Origin: Zoogloea ramigera
Lineage (GTDB): Bacteria; Pseudomonadota; Gammaproteobacteria; Burkholderiales; Rhodocyclaceae
DNA length: 64,000 bases
Assembly: GCF_006539865.1 (NCBI RefSeq)
Contig: NZ_BJNV01000006.1
Span: 124,001 to 188,000, forward strand
Direction: 5' to 3'
The notes beneath the pieces are model-generated. The model saw only the letters and a program-made list of their open reading frames with translations. It was not told where the DNA came from and searched no databases. The position numbers and the translations under genes are program-made. Positions 8,897 to 18,445 of this stretch are shown here, piece by piece (within the stretch, counting starts at the first letter, position 1; each line of letters starts with the position of its first letter).

Positions 8897-9852
8897 AGCA
8901 GTTTCTGCCAAACGATGGTGGGCCAGTTCTGGCTGCGGTCGAGGAGTACTTCCATGCGCACCATGGCCACGCCGAAGCGGGCCCGGCCGGTGACGAGGAA
9001 GTGGCGGCTGGTGGTGGCCAGGCGCGAGATGTCGGGGTTGGCGTCGGGGCTGCGCGACTTGAGGCGGGCCTCGAAGTCGGCCACGTCCTTGAACCAGGCG
9101 CGGCCGCGCTCGGCCACCAGCACCCGGGCGGTGTCGAGGCCGAGGCCGGGGGCCGCGGCGACCAGCACCTCGGCCGGGGCGGTGTTGACGTTGATCCGGC
9201 TGCCGGCGGGCAGGGCCGCGACGAAGGGGGTGAGGCGGGCGACGAGCGCCGGGCTGAAGCCGCGGATCTGGGCCAGCTCGGCGACCGCCGCGAGGGGGCT
9301 GTTGGCGGCCCGGCGGGGCGGCGTCTGGGCGCCGTACCAGCTGGATTCGGCGCCGCCGGGCAGGCGCGGCTCGTCGTCGGCGTCGAGCCAGTCGAGGAGC
9401 GCGGCGGTGAGGCTGATGGCCTCGGCGTCGCCGACGCCGACGCTGGCCAAGAGGCGCTGGAATTGCTCGATCTCGAGGGCGTCGGGCCCATCCAGCTGGA
9501 CCAGGTTGTTGAGGTTCACGCGGCCCGAGAGTTCGCGGATCTCGCCGGCCAGCTCGCCTTCTTCGACCGGGGTCGGAGGCACCTGCACGGCCCAGGCTTC
9601 GCCCAGGTGGTCGACGGTGCTGCCGCGGGCGTCCTCGGCCAGCACGTTGCGGGCCCAGTCGACGGCGCCGCGGGCGAGCTGGCGGGCCTGGGCCTGGTCG
9701 TGGCGGCCGGTGACCTGGTCCATGGCCACGCCCAGGTCGCCCACCGCGGCGGCGGCGAGGCCGGCGACAAGGGCCACCGTGAGGAGGGCGAGGATCACCG
9801 CGGCGCCGCGCTGGCGGGGCCTGGTTGGGGAGGTTCGGGCGGCGCGGTGCAT
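8893..9852 (-). CDS. gspK: Type II secretion minor pseudopilin GspK
   Basis: A 319-residue large minor pseudopilin thought to cap the pseudopilus tip. The prepilin signal is QRG/AAVILALLTVALVAG. It lacks the Glu at mature position 5 found in other pseudopilins, which is normal for GspK. The large alpha-helical insert typical of GspK is present, including the VNLNNLVQLDG segment and a later VNVNTAP-like ING repeat. Start and stop overlap the neighbours by four bases. Confidence 0.92.
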   Translation of the reverse strand: MHRAARTSPTRPRQRGAAVILALLTVALVAGLAAAAVGDLGVAMDQVTGRHDQAQARQLARGAVDWARNVLAEDARGSTVDHLGEAWAVQVPPTPVEEGELAGEIRELSGRVNLNNLVQLDGPDALEIEQFQRLLASVGVGDAEAISLTAALLDWLDADDEPRLPGGAESSWYGAQTPPRRAANSPLAAVAELAQIRGFSPALVARLTPFVAALPAGSRINVNTAPAEVLVAAAPGLGLDTARVLVAERGRAWFKDVADFEARLKSRSPDANPDISRLATTSRHFLVTGRARFGVAMVRMEVLLDRSQNWPTIVWQKLL

Positions 9853-10442
9853 CAGCGGAGGGCGATGAAGCGAGTGAGGGTGCCGTGGTCGGGCAGCTCT
9901 AGCTCGAGGATCACCGCGTCGGGCAGGGTGCCGCGGCGATCGCCGGGCGGCCAGGCGTCGACCCGGTTGCCGCCGGTGAGAAAGCGCCAGCGTACGTTGC
10001 GCACGTTGCCGAGGAGCGGCTCGACAGTGGGCTCGCCGAAGGCGTCGCGGCCGCTCCAGCGCAGCCAGTCGAGGCGCCCGTCGACCAGGCGGTAGCCGAC
10101 CCGGCGCACGCCGCGGGCCTCGTCGAGGCGCAACAGCTGCAGCTCGGCCCCGCCACTGGCGGCACGGGTGAGGAGCAGCGGCGGGCTGGCCTGGGCGCTG
10201 GTGGTGGGGCTGGAGGACGTGGCGGGGGCGACCAGCTGGAGCAGGTCGGTGTCGATGCGCTGCATGGCGCGGCCGATGCTGCGCCAGCGCTCGAAGCCTT
10301 CTTCGAGGCGCGTACGGCTGGTGCTGACTTCGGCCAGGGCGCGGTAGGAGAGCACCCCGAGCACCGCGAAGATGGCCAGCGCCACCATCAGCTCGATGAG
10401 GGTCAGGCCGCGCTGGCGGTGGGCCGGTTGCGGGGCGCTCAT
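9852..10442 (-). CDS. gspJ: Type II secretion minor pseudopilin GspJ
   Basis: A 196-residue minor pseudopilin. The leader MSAPQPAHRQRG is followed by LTLIELMVALAIFAVLG, with Glu5 and a prepilin peptidase site after Gly. GspJ forms the tip complex with GspI and GspK. The ATG at 10442 overlaps the gspI stop (ATGA), so the much longer open frame upstream is not used. The mature part ends with the beta strand region containing VILELELPDHG. Confidence 0.92.
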   Translation of the reverse strand: MSAPQPAHRQRGLTLIELMVALAIFAVLGVLSYRALAEVSTSRTRLEEGFERWRSIGRAMQRIDTDLLQLVAPATSSSPTTSAQASPPLLLTRAASGGAELQLLRLDEARGVRRVGYRLVDGRLDWLRWSGRDAFGEPTVEPLLGNVRNVRWRFLTGGNRVDAWPPGDRRGTLPDAVILELELPDHGTLTRFIALR

Positions 10443-10816
10443 TGCAGCGGTCGGGCCACGTAGCCGGACAGGCGGGAAATCGCGTGTTCGCCGGAGTCGG
10501 GCCCGAACACGCTCACATCGACCCGCCGGAACAGCGGGTTGGGGGTGGGCTTGACCTCCTCGCGCCAGCGGTAGCTGCGGCCGGCCTGCTCGGCGCTGCC
10601 TTCGCTCACGCCGGGCGAGGGCCAGGCGGCGGTGGCGCGCAGTTCGGACAGGCGGTTCTCGGCGACCCAGTCGCCGAGCATGCGTTCGCGCAGCTCGGCG
10701 GCGGACTGGGCGGTGACACCCAGGGCGCGGAAGGCGGCGGTCAGGGCGATGGCCAGGATGGCCAGCGCGACCAGGGTCTCGAGGAGGGTGAAGCCGCGCT
10801 GGCGACGGGTGTTCAT
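10439..10816 (-). CDS. gspI: Type II secretion minor pseudopilin GspI
   Basis: A 125-residue minor pseudopilin with a very short leader (MNTRRQRG) before FTLLETLVALAILAIALTA, with Glu5. GspI nucleates the pseudopilus tip with GspJ and GspK. The ATG overlaps the gspH stop (ATGA). Confidence 0.92.
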   Translation of the reverse strand: MNTRRQRGFTLLETLVALAILAIALTAAFRALGVTAQSAAELRERMLGDWVAENRLSELRATAAWPSPGVSEGSAEQAGRSYRWREEVKPTPNPLFRRVDVSVFGPDSGEHAISRLSGYVARPLQ

Positions 10817-11424
10817 GGGGCGCCCTGGCCGGGCAGGCTGAGGATGACCTCGCCGCTGGCCTTGCCGGTGAAGCGGGCATTGCCGCCGGGGGTGGCGACG
10901 CGCAGCTCGTATTCGGGGGCCTGGGTGCCGAACTGCAGGCGCGGGGCGGCGCTGGCTTCGGCCTGGCCGTCGAGGCGCAGGCCGGCCCAGGCGAGGCCGG
11001 CGGGCAGGGTGCGTTCGGTGAATACCGGCGGGTCGATGAGGGGGCGCCAGTTGTCGTCGGCGTCGAGGGCGGCGAAGCGGTAGCCGTCGGGCAGTAGCTC
11101 GATGGCGATCGGCCGGCCGCGCACGCTGGCCCGGTCGGCGCTGGCTTCGAGCACCAGGCGCAGGCGCTTGAGGGCCTGGTCGGCGTCGCGGCCGCGCAGG
11201 CTGTCGATGCCGAGGCTGATGCCGGTGGCCATCACGCCCATGATGACCAGCACCACCATGACCTCGATGAGGGTGAAACCCCGCTGGGCATGGGCGCGCT
11301 CGGCCAGATCTCCCCGTCCCCCCTTGGCAGGGGGGAACCCCGCTGCCCGCGCCGCACCACTTCCTCCCTCCCCTGATAAGGGGAGGGCCGGGGAGGGGTT
11401 CAGGAGGGGCGGGGAGGCGCTCAC
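10813..11424 (-). CDS. gspH: Type II secretion minor pseudopilin GspH with repeat-derived leader
   Basis: Minor pseudopilin with [16 protein letters not shown] at its prepilin site. The only usable in-frame start is the GTG at 11424, which overlaps the gspG stop as GTGA. This gives a 49-residue leader before the cleavage point, where 6-20 residues is usual. The leader is Pro/Gly-rich ([14 protein letters not shown]) and is encoded by a hairpin-forming repeat at 11317-11408. A shorter leader would need a non-standard CTG start near LAERAHAQ. The gene remains in frame throughout, and the mature domain looks intact. Confidence 0.85.
   Translation of the reverse strand: MSASPPLLNPSPALPLSGEGGSGAARAAGFPPAKGGRGDLAERAHAQRGFTLIEVMVVLVIMGVMATGISLGIDSLRGRDADQALKRLRLVLEASADRASVRGRPIAIELLPDGYRFAALDADDNWRPLIDPPVFTERTLPAGLAWAGLRLDGQAEASAAPRLQFGTQAPEYELRVATPGGNARFTGKASGEVILSLPGQGAP
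11317..11408. repeat. Hairpin-rich repeat inside the gspH 5' end
   Basis: Contains two strong palindromes: CCCCCC/GGGGGG at 11318-11335, and a perfect 9-base stem CCCTCCCCT/AGGGGAGGG around GATA at 11366-11387. A G-rich GGCCGGGGAGGGGTT tract follows. Such sequence is typical of dispersed intergenic repeats, yet here it lies within the gspH reading frame. Confidence 0.7.
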
Positions 11425-11852
11425 AGATTCCAGGAGCCGACGTCCGCGTCGAAGCCTTCGCCGCCGCTGATGCCGTCGGCGCCGAAGCTCATCACGTCCA
11501 CCTCGCCCTTGAGGCCGGGCATGATGTACTGGTAGGGCTTGCCCCAGGGGTCGAGGGGCAGCTTGTCGAGGTAGGACTTCCAGTTGTCGGGCACCGGCGC
11601 GGCGGCCGGCTTGGTGACCAGGGCCTGGAGGCCCTGCTCGGCGCTGGGGTAGCGGCGGTTGTCGAGCTTGTAGAGCTTGAGGGCCTGCATGATGGCCGAA
11701 ATGTCCTGCTTGGCGGCGACCACGCGGGCCTCGTCGGGGCGGCTCATGACCTTGGGCACCACGAGGGCGGCGAGCATGCCGAGGATGACGATGACGACCA
11801 TGACTTCGATGAGGGTGAAGCCGCGGGCGAGGCGGGAGGAGGTGCGTTGCAT
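11421..11852 (-). CDS. gspG: Type II secretion major pseudopilin GspG
   Basis: A 143-residue major subunit of the periplasmic pseudopilus. Leader [11 protein letters not shown] precedes [16 protein letters not shown], with Glu5. The conserved GspG features [25 protein letters not shown] and a C-terminal calcium-site region ([15 protein letters not shown]) are present. An 80-base gap separates it from gspF, the largest gap within the operon. Confidence 0.96.
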   Translation of the reverse strand: MQRTSSRLARGFTLIEVMVVIVILGMLAALVVPKVMSRPDEARVVAAKQDISAIMQALKLYKLDNRRYPSAEQGLQALVTKPAAAPVPDNWKSYLDKLPLDPWGKPYQYIMPGLKGEVDVMSFGADGISGGEGFDADVGSWNL

Positions 11853-11934
11853 GGCGGTTCCTTGTCGTACTGGGTAGGTCGGGCTTCCGCCCGACGCGGC
11901 AGGTTGAGCTGAGGCGTGTGGCGGGGCGCGCAGA

Positions 11935-13140
11935 TTATTTCATCAGGGTGTTGATTTCGATGATCGGCTGCATCACCGCCATCACGATGAGCAGCACGAA
12001 GCCGCCCATCGCCAGCAGCAGCACCGGCTCGAGGAGGGCGGTGAGGGTGGCGGTGCGGTTTTCGAGCTCGGCCTGCTGGAGGCGGGCGGCGCGGTCGAGG
12101 AGCTCGTCGACGCGGCCGGTAGCCTCGCCGTTGGCGATCATGTGGATCAGCAGCGGTGGAAACTGGCGGCTGGCGCCCAGCGCGCGCGATAGCGGCTGGC
12201 CTTCGCGGACGCGTTCGGCGGCGGTGGCGACGGCGTCGGCCAGGGGCAGCCGGCTGATGACCTGGCGGCCGGCATCCAGCGCGGAAAGCAGCGGCACGCC
12301 GCTGCCGGCGAGGATGGAGAGGGTGCTGGCAAAACGGGTGGCATCAAGGGTGCGCAGATGGCGGCCGAGCAGCGGCAGGCGCAGCAGCCAGGCGTCCCAG
12401 CGGCGCTTGAGGGTGCTGTCGCGCAGCGCCGCGCGGCCGGCGAACACCGCGCCGACGACGGCCAGCACCATCAGCCAGCCCCATTCGCGCAGCAGCGCGC
12501 TCACCACGATGAGCACCCGGGTGAGCAGCGGCAGGGCCTGCTTGCCCTGCTGGAACACCGACACCACCTGGGGCACCACGTAGGTCATCAGGCCGACGAT
12601 GACCATCAGCGCGACGCTGGCGACGATGGCCGGGTAGAGCAGGGCCTGGAGCGTTTTGGTGCGCAGGGCGTGGCTGCGGTCGAGGTAGTCGGCCAGCTGG
12701 TTCATGACCCGGGCCAGCTCGCCGGACTTTTCGCCCGCCGCCACCGAGGCGCGGTACAGCGTGGAGAAGGCCTGGGGGTAGCGGTCGAGGGCCGCGCGCA
12801 GGCTGTAGCCGGCCAGGATCTCGGAGCGCACGCCGGCCAGCAGCTGGCGCAGGCCTTCGGTCTCGGCCTGCTCGATGAGGGCCGCGAGGGCCTGCTCGAC
12901 GGTGAGGCCGGAGGCGAGCAGGGTGGCCCACTGGCGGGTGAGCAGGGTGAGGTCGGCGTCCCGCAGCTTGCGGCGGGCGGCCTTGTTGCCGCCGCCGTCC
13001 TGGGCCACCGAGGCGACTTCGAGGGGGAACAGCCCGCGCTCCCGCAGCAGGCCGCGGGCGGCCTTGCCGGTGTCGGCTTCGATGACGCCGGCGGTCTCCT
13101 TGCCGGCCGGGTCGACGGCGCGATAGCGGAAGGCGGTCAT
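11935..13140 (-). CDS. gspF: Type II secretion inner-membrane platform protein GspF
   Basis: A 401-residue polytopic platform protein with the duplicated GspF domain and three membrane helices. It starts with [15 protein letters not shown], as is usual in the family, and contains FARQL-type and GEKSGEL motifs ([14 protein letters not shown]; later [14 protein letters not shown]). It lies directly after gspE with a 4-base gap. Confidence 0.95.
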   Translation of the reverse strand: MTAFRYRAVDPAGKETAGVIEADTGKAARGLLRERGLFPLEVASVAQDGGGNKAARRKLRDADLTLLTRQWATLLASGLTVEQALAALIEQAETEGLRQLLAGVRSEILAGYSLRAALDRYPQAFSTLYRASVAAGEKSGELARVMNQLADYLDRSHALRTKTLQALLYPAIVASVALMVIVGLMTYVVPQVVSVFQQGKQALPLLTRVLIVVSALLREWGWLMVLAVVGAVFAGRAALRDSTLKRRWDAWLLRLPLLGRHLRTLDATRFASTLSILAGSGVPLLSALDAGRQVISRLPLADAVATAAERVREGQPLSRALGASRQFPPLLIHMIANGEATGRVDELLDRAARLQQAELENRTATLTALLEPVLLLAMGGFVLLIVMAVMQPIIEINTLMK

Positions 13141-13144
13141 GGCG

Positions 13145-14611
13145 TCAGTCGCGCGTCACGCGGAGCAGCTCTTCGGCCGAGGTGGCGCCCTCGGCGAGAA
13201 GGCGCAGGCCGTCGTCGCGCAGGCTGTGGGCGCCGTGGGCGCGGGCATGGGCGCGCAGTTTGGCCTCGTCGGCGCCGGTGTGGATGAGGCGCTCGATGGC
13301 GTCGTCGGTGGTGATGAGCTCGTAGATGCCGGTGCGGCCGGCGTAGCCGGTGCGGCCGCAGGCGGGGCAGCCGGGGGCGCGCCACAGGTGGGCGGGCGTG
13401 GCGGGGCCGAGGAGCGCGCGGTCGGCGTCGGTGGCGGGCTCGGACGTGCGGCAGGCCGGGCACAGCCGACGCACCAGGCGCTGGGCGAGCACGCCGCGCA
13501 GCGTGGAGGCGAGCAGGAAGGGCTCGACGCCCATGTCGATCAGCCGGGTGACCGCCGAGGCGGCGTCGTTGGTGTGCAGGGTGGCCAGCACCAGGTGGCC
13601 GGTGAGGCTGGCCTGGACAGCGATCTGGGCGGTCTCGAGGTCGCGGATCTCGCCGATCATGATGACGTCCGGGTCTTGGCGGAGGATGGCCCGCAGGGCC
13701 CGGGCGAAGCTGAGCTCGATCTTGCTGTTGACCTGAATCTGGCCGACGCCGGGGAGGTCGTATTCGACCGGGTCTTCGACGGTGACGATGTTGCGGCTCT
13801 TGGCGTCCATGCCCTGCAGCGCGGCGTAGAGCGTGGTGCTCTTGCCCGAGCCGGTGGGGCCGGTGACGAGGAGGATGCCGTGGGGCTGGTCGAGCAGGCG
13901 GGCAAACGGCGCCACGGTGGCGGCGGCCATGCCCAGGCTGTCGAGGCTGCGCTGGCCGCTGCCCTTGTCGAGCAGGCGCAGCACGATGCGCTCGCCGTGG
14001 GTGGTGGGCAGCGTGGACACGCGCACGTCCACCTGCCGGCCGGCCAGGCGCAGGGCGATGCGGCCATCCTGCGGCAGGCGCTTCTCGGCGATGTCGAGGC
14101 TGGCCATGATCTTGATCCGCGAGGCCATCGCGGCGTGCAGGGCGCGGTGGGGCTGGGCGACGTCAACCAGCACGCCGTCGCGGCGGAAGCGCACCACCGA
14201 GTGGCGTTCGTAGGGCTCGATGTGGATGTCGCTGGCGGCCTGGCGCACGGCCTGGGTGAGCAGCGCGTTGATCATGCGGATGATCGGCGCGTCGTCCTGG
14301 GTTTCGAGCAGGTCTTCGACGGCCGGCAGCTCGGTCATGAGCTGGGTGAGGTCGACCTCCTGGCCCACGTCGGCGACGACCTCGGCGGCGTTGCCGTCGG
14401 TGCCGGAATAGGCCTCGGAGAGGCGCGCCTCGAAGGTGGCGCGGGAGACGTTCTCGATTTGCAGGGGCAGGCCCAGGCTGCGGCGCACCTCGGCCAGGGC
14501 TTCGAGGCTGGCGCCTTCGCGGAGCAGCAGCTGGGCGTGGTCGGCCCCTTGCCCGGCGACCAGGATGCCGTGGGCCTTGGCGAAGGCGTAGGGCAGGGCG
14601 GGGGCGCTCAT
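13145..14611 (-). CDS. gspE: Type II secretion ATPase GspE
   Basis: A 488-residue cytoplasmic ATPase that powers pseudopilus assembly. Walker [10 protein letters not shown] has Lys257. Also present: an Asp box (TVEDPVEY), Walker B ([12 protein letters not shown]), the His box (LATLHTNDA) and the GspE four-Cys zinc module (CPACR and CPACG). The start [12 protein letters not shown] overlaps the gspD stop (ATGA). The much longer open frame upstream is antisense-type junk within gspD. Confidence 0.96.
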   Translation of the reverse strand: MSAPALPYAFAKAHGILVAGQGADHAQLLLREGASLEALAEVRRSLGLPLQIENVSRATFEARLSEAYSGTDGNAAEVVADVGQEVDLTQLMTELPAVEDLLETQDDAPIIRMINALLTQAVRQAASDIHIEPYERHSVVRFRRDGVLVDVAQPHRALHAAMASRIKIMASLDIAEKRLPQDGRIALRLAGRQVDVRVSTLPTTHGERIVLRLLDKGSGQRSLDSLGMAAATVAPFARLLDQPHGILLVTGPTGSGKSTTLYAALQGMDAKSRNIVTVEDPVEYDLPGVGQIQVNSKIELSFARALRAILRQDPDVIMIGEIRDLETAQIAVQASLTGHLVLATLHTNDAASAVTRLIDMGVEPFLLASTLRGVLAQRLVRRLCPACRTSEPATDADRALLGPATPAHLWRAPGCPACGRTGYAGRTGIYELITTDDAIERLIHTGADEAKLRAHARAHGAHSLRDDGLRLLAEGATSAEELLRVTRD

Positions 14612-16800
14612 GGGGCGACGGCGGCGGCCGGCGGGAGCAGGGGCGCGGTGGTCGGCACGTTGTAGGGCACGGCCGGCGGTGGGCTGCCGGGAGGCGGCAG
14701 CAGCGGGGCGCCGGGCTCCCGGCGCATCAGGCGGTCGGGGCTGTCGAGGTCGCGCTGCTGGCCGATGATGTAGTTGTAGCGGTCGGCGGAGAGGCCGGCG
14801 ATGCTGCTGGCGTCGCGCAGGATGACCGGGCGCAGGAAGACGATCAGGTTGGTCTTGCCGCGCTTGCGGCTGTCGTAGCGGAAGAACTGGCCGAGGTAGG
14901 GGATGTCGCCGAGCACGGGCACCTTCTCTTGCCCGCCGCTGTAGGTGTCTTCGACCAGGCCGCCGAGGGCGATCACCGCACCGTCGTCCACCAGCACGGT
15001 GGATTCGATGCTGCGCTTGGTGGTGGACGGGCCGGTGGTGGCGGTGGCGGTGCCTTCGATGACGGCCGAGGCTTCCTGGTAGATCTGCAGGCGCACGGTG
15101 CCGCCCTCCGAGATCTGCGGCTTGACCTTGAGGGTCAGGCCGACGTCCTTGCGCTCGATGGTGGTGAAGGGGTTTACGGTGGTGGTGGTGCCGGTGTTGG
15201 CGTAGGAGCCGGTGGGGAAGGGCACGTTGCGGCCGACGACGATCTTGGCCTCCTCGTTGTCGAGGGTGACCAGGTTGGGCGTGGACAGGATGTTGGCCTT
15301 GGTGTCGGACTCGAGGAAGCGCGCCAGCATGTTGAGGTTGGCGATCTCGCGGCCGCCCACGCTCACGGTGCCGCTGCCGAGCACGAGGTTGAGGCCGTTG
15401 CCGGGGAGCACCGTGGAGCTGCTGCTGGCGAGGCCGGCGGCGAGGTTGAGGATGTTGTTGCCGCTGGAGCCGAAGCTGGTGCCGCCATAGGCGGTGGTGC
15501 TGCCCACCTTGCCGGCCTGCCACTGGATGCCGATCTCGGCGGCTTTTTCGGTGCTGACTTCGGTGATCAGGGCTTCCACATAAACCTGGGCGCGGCGCTT
15601 GTCGAGCTGGTCGATGACCTTGCGCAGGTTGTTGTAGATGGCCTCGGGGGCGGTGATGATCAGCGAGTTGGTCATCGGGTCGGCCTGGACGATGCCGTTG
15701 CCGGTGGCGCTGGTGTTGCCCGAGGTGTTGCTGAAGGAGGGCGTGTTGCCCATGCCGCCAGTGGTGCTGCTGCCGGTGTTGGTGCCGGTTTGCGTGGGCG
15801 CGAAGCTGCTGCCGGAGGTGCTGCCCTGGCCCGGGCTCTGGCCGAGGTTGCCGGCTTCGCCGCTGATCACCGCGCGGAGGGTCTGGGCCACCTTCACGGC
15901 TTCGGCGTTCTTCAGGTACACCACGTGGATATTGCCGGCGGCGCCGGGCTTGTCGAGGTTGGCGACCAGCTGGCGCACCGCGTTGAGCTTGGAGGGGTTC
16001 TCGGAGCGCACCAGCAGGCTGTTGGTGCGCGGGTCGCCGATCACCGAGATGCGCTGGCTGGCGTCGCCGCCGACGGCACCACCGGCAACCACCGCGGCGC
16101 CCATGCCGCCGTCGGAGAGCAGGCGGGTGACGGTTTGCGCGAGGTCGAGGGCCGAGGCGTGCTGCAGCGGGATCACCCGCATGTCGCCCTGGGGCACGTC
16201 GATGGATTCGACGATCTGGGCGATGCGGCCGATGTTCTCGGCGTAGTCGGTGACCACCAGCGAGTTGTTGCCCGGGTAGGCCGTTACGGTGTTGTTGGGC
16301 GACACCAGCGGGCGGATCACCGGCACCAGCTGGCTGGCCGATTCGTGCTTGAGGTTGAAGACCTGGGTGGTGAGGCGGTCGCCGCCGCCGGCGCCCTTGC
16401 CCTTGCCCACCGGCACCGCGTGGAGCTTCGCGTCGGCCTCGGGCACGATCTTGGTGACGCCGTCCCCTTCGACCGCCGCGTAGCCCTGCAGGCGCAGCGC
16501 CGAGAGCAGGATCGAGTAGGTGAGATGGCGGGCCACCGGGCGGGCGGTGACGATGTTGAGGGTGCCCTTGACCCGCGGGTCGATGATGAAGTTGCGCCCG
16601 GAGATCTTGGAGATCGCCTGGATCACCGCGCCGATCTCGGCGTTAACGAAGTTCAGCGAGATGTTCTCGCCGCTGGCGCTGCTGCCGGTCTCGGCGGCCT
16701 GGGCCGGGAGGCTGGGCAGCAGGCTGGTGGACAGCGTGAGGGCGACGCTGGCGGCGAGGGCGCGGCGGGCAAAGCCCGGGCGGCGGCGGGTGGGTGTCAT
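14608..16800 (-). CDS. gspD: Type II secretion outer-membrane secretin GspD
   Basis: A 730-residue secretin precursor. The signal peptide ends near LPAQAAE. The N0 domain ([19 protein letters not shown]) is followed by N1-N3 repeats. A Gly/Ser/Thr-rich linker lies around residues 320-370. The secretin domain includes [23 protein letters not shown] and [12 protein letters not shown]. The C-terminus is Pro-rich. The pore spans the outer membrane; no separate pilotin gene is visible. The start overlaps the gspC stop (ATGA). Confidence 0.96.
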   Translation of the reverse strand: MTPTRRRPGFARRALAASVALTLSTSLLPSLPAQAAETGSSASGENISLNFVNAEIGAVIQAISKISGRNFIIDPRVKGTLNIVTARPVARHLTYSILLSALRLQGYAAVEGDGVTKIVPEADAKLHAVPVGKGKGAGGGDRLTTQVFNLKHESASQLVPVIRPLVSPNNTVTAYPGNNSLVVTDYAENIGRIAQIVESIDVPQGDMRVIPLQHASALDLAQTVTRLLSDGGMGAAVVAGGAVGGDASQRISVIGDPRTNSLLVRSENPSKLNAVRQLVANLDKPGAAGNIHVVYLKNAEAVKVAQTLRAVISGEAGNLGQSPGQGSTSGSSFAPTQTGTNTGSSTTGGMGNTPSFSNTSGNTSATGNGIVQADPMTNSLIITAPEAIYNNLRKVIDQLDKRRAQVYVEALITEVSTEKAAEIGIQWQAGKVGSTTAYGGTSFGSSGNNILNLAAGLASSSSTVLPGNGLNLVLGSGTVSVGGREIANLNMLARFLESDTKANILSTPNLVTLDNEEAKIVVGRNVPFPTGSYANTGTTTTVNPFTTIERKDVGLTLKVKPQISEGGTVRLQIYQEASAVIEGTATATTGPSTTKRSIESTVLVDDGAVIALGGLVEDTYSGGQEKVPVLGDIPYLGQFFRYDSRKRGKTNLIVFLRPVILRDASSIAGLSADRYNYIIGQQRDLDSPDRLMRREPGAPLLPPPGSPPPAVPYNVPTTAPLLPPAAAVAP

Positions 16801-17456
16801 GGGCTGGGCGTGGGCGGCGAGGCCGGAATGCGGATCGGGAAGCCGGGAGCGAGGTTGCGCTGGGCGGCGTCGGGGCGGGGGTCGGAGGCTTCGCCGCCGA
16901 ACTCCTGGGAGGCGGGGATGCCCGGCGGCGGGCTGGCGGGCGTAGGCGGTGTGCCGGGGGTGCTGACGGCGGTTGTGCCACCGGTGGCGCGCGGGGCCAG
17001 GGCGATGGATTGCGTGGCGCCGCCGCTGGTGATCAGCACGGATTCGGCGCGCACCTCGGCGAGGGTGGTGCCGGGCTGGATGGGTTGGCCTTCGACGAAG
17101 CCCTGCTGGGGGCCGCCGTCGATGCTGAGGATGGCCCAGCCCGGCCGGCCGTCGGCGCCGGTCACGACGGCGTGGGCGACGAAGCGGCTGGGTGCGGCGG
17201 GGGCGCCGCCGGGCTGGCCGGCATCACCGCTGCGGCCCATGAGGTGACGGCCGGCGATGGCCTGGGCCGCCGCCTGGGGGTCGGCCTGGGCGGCAAACGG
17301 CAGCGCGGGCGCGCGGGGGGCAGTGAAGCGCCAGAACAGGTCGGCCGCCACCCAGGCCGTGACAGCCAGCGCCAGGCTCCAGGCAAGGAGCGGCCCGAGG
17401 CGTGCGGCACGCTGCCAGGGCAGACGGGAGGGGTCAAGACGTTCGGGAAGCTTCAT
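16797..17456 (-). CDS. gspC: Type II secretion protein GspC
   Basis: First gene of the gsp operon. The 219-residue bitopic inner-membrane protein has one helix (LLAWSLALAVTAWVAADLFW) and a homology region (HLMGR, then GWAILSIDGG and VEGQPIQPGTTLAEV) that contacts GspD. The C-terminus is Pro-rich and too short for the PDZ domain of classical GspC. PDZ-less forms are known. A repeat-rich 207-base gap separates it from the pseudouridine synthase gene upstream. Confidence 0.9.
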   Translation of the reverse strand: MKLPERLDPSRLPWQRAARLGPLLAWSLALAVTAWVAADLFWRFTAPRAPALPFAAQADPQAAAQAIAGRHLMGRSGDAGQPGGAPAAPSRFVAHAVVTGADGRPGWAILSIDGGPQQGFVEGQPIQPGTTLAEVRAESVLITSGGATQSIALAPRATGGTTAVSTPGTPPTPASPPPGIPASQEFGGEASDPRPDAAQRNLAPGFPIRIPASPPTPSP

Positions 17457-17522
17457 CGGGTAGGCGACGCAAAAGGCCGACTATGTTAACCGGCCAGTGT
17501 TACGGGTGAAAGTGTCGAATGG

Positions 17523-17692
17523 TGAGGGGGGATGGGTAGTAGGGATTGGGTAGTAGGGAGTGGGGCTGGGGTGCGCTGGCGACTGGCCGGGTGTGCCGTT
17601 TTGTCGCGGGTGGAAGCCTGGAGGCGCGTTCCGCCAGTGTGGTCACCCATTCCCCACTTCCCACTACCCATTACCCATTTCCCGCTCCTTCC
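17523..17692. repeat. Inverted arrays of GGGTAGT/GGGAATGG-type units
   Basis: The left arm at 17523-17564 consists of GGGTAGTAGGGA-like units. The right arm at 17646-17692 carries the reverse-complement type (CCACTACCCATTACCCA). About 80 bases separate them, so the transcript could fold into a long hairpin. The right arm runs into the 3' end of the pseudouridine synthase gene. Confidence 0.7.
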
Positions 17693-18398
17693 ATCCGAGC
17701 GCTGCGAGGACTGCGGCGAATTCGCCGTCGGGCGGGGCGCATAGATCTAGGATGCGGCCGTCGACGGGGTGGCGGAGCTGCATCCGCACGCAGGCCAGCA
17801 GCATCCGGTGGCAGCCGAAGAGCTGCTGGAAGAGGCGGTTGTGGCGGCCCTTGCCGAAGGTGGCGTCGCCGATGATGGGGTGGGCGATGTGCTTGAGGTG
17901 GCGCCGGAGCTGGTGGCGCCGGCCGGTGTGGGGGGTGAGCTCGACGAGGGCGTAGCGGCTGGTGGGGTAGCGGTCGACCTGGTGCGGCAGCTCGCAGGTG
18001 GCGAGGCGGCGGAAGTCGGTGACGGCGGGCTGGGCTTCGTCGGTGCTGCGCTCGCCGACCCACTCGGCGTCATCGCGGCGGCGGGAGAGGGCGTGGTCGA
18101 TGCGGCCGGCCTCGGGCGGGTGGCCGCGCACCACGGCGAGGTAGGTCTTGATGACCTCCTGGCGTTCGAATTGCCCGCCCAGCGCGCGGGCGGTGTCCTT
18201 GTCGAGGGCGAACACCAGCACCCCCGAGGTGCCGCGGTCGAGGCGGTGGGCCGGGTAAACGTGGCGGCCGAGCTGGTCGCGCAGCAGCTGCACGGCGAAG
18301 CGCGTCTCGTGGCGGTCGAGTTCGCTGCGATGGACGAGCAGGCCGGAGGGCTTGTGGATCGCGACGACGCGCTCGTCCTGGTAAATGATGGGAAGCAT
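17664..18398 (-). CDS. truC: RluA-family tRNA pseudouridine synthase, TruC-like
   Basis: A 244-residue RNA pseudouridine synthase. The catalytic motif HRLDRGTSG holds the active Asp; other family motifs are IHKPSGLLVHRS near the start and HTGRRHQLRRHLKHIAHPIIGD. Size and the short N-terminus without an S4 domain fit TruC, which modifies tRNA uridine 65. The final residues (REMGNG) and the TAG stop are encoded by the repeat arm at 17646-17692, so the native C-terminus may have been replaced. Confidence 0.88.
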   Translation of the reverse strand: MLPIIYQDERVVAIHKPSGLLVHRSELDRHETRFAVQLLRDQLGRHVYPAHRLDRGTSGVLVFALDKDTARALGGQFERQEVIKTYLAVVRGHPPEAGRIDHALSRRRDDAEWVGERSTDEAQPAVTDFRRLATCELPHQVDRYPTSRYALVELTPHTGRRHQLRRHLKHIAHPIIGDATFGKGRHNRLFQQLFGCHRMLLACVRMQLRHPVDGRILDLCAPPDGEFAAVLAALGWKEREMGNG

Positions 18399-18445
18399 GG
18401 GGCCGCATGGTAACCCGCCGGCGCCCCCGCTCGGCGGGGTGGGGC

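Noticed and set aside
11366-11387. Perfect hairpin as a terminator within the gsp operon
   Set aside because: No T-tract follows on either strand and the gsp reading frames continue with overlapping starts, so operon-internal termination is unlikely.
13145-15523. A 792-residue version of GspE reaching into gspD
   Set aside because: The N-terminal extra residues are Arg/His/Pro-rich shadow translation of gspD; the ATGA overlap at 14611 marks the true start.
17523-17692. CRISPR array from repeated short units
   Set aside because: Units are 7-12 bases, without regular spacers or repeats of 24-40 bases, and no cas genes are present.
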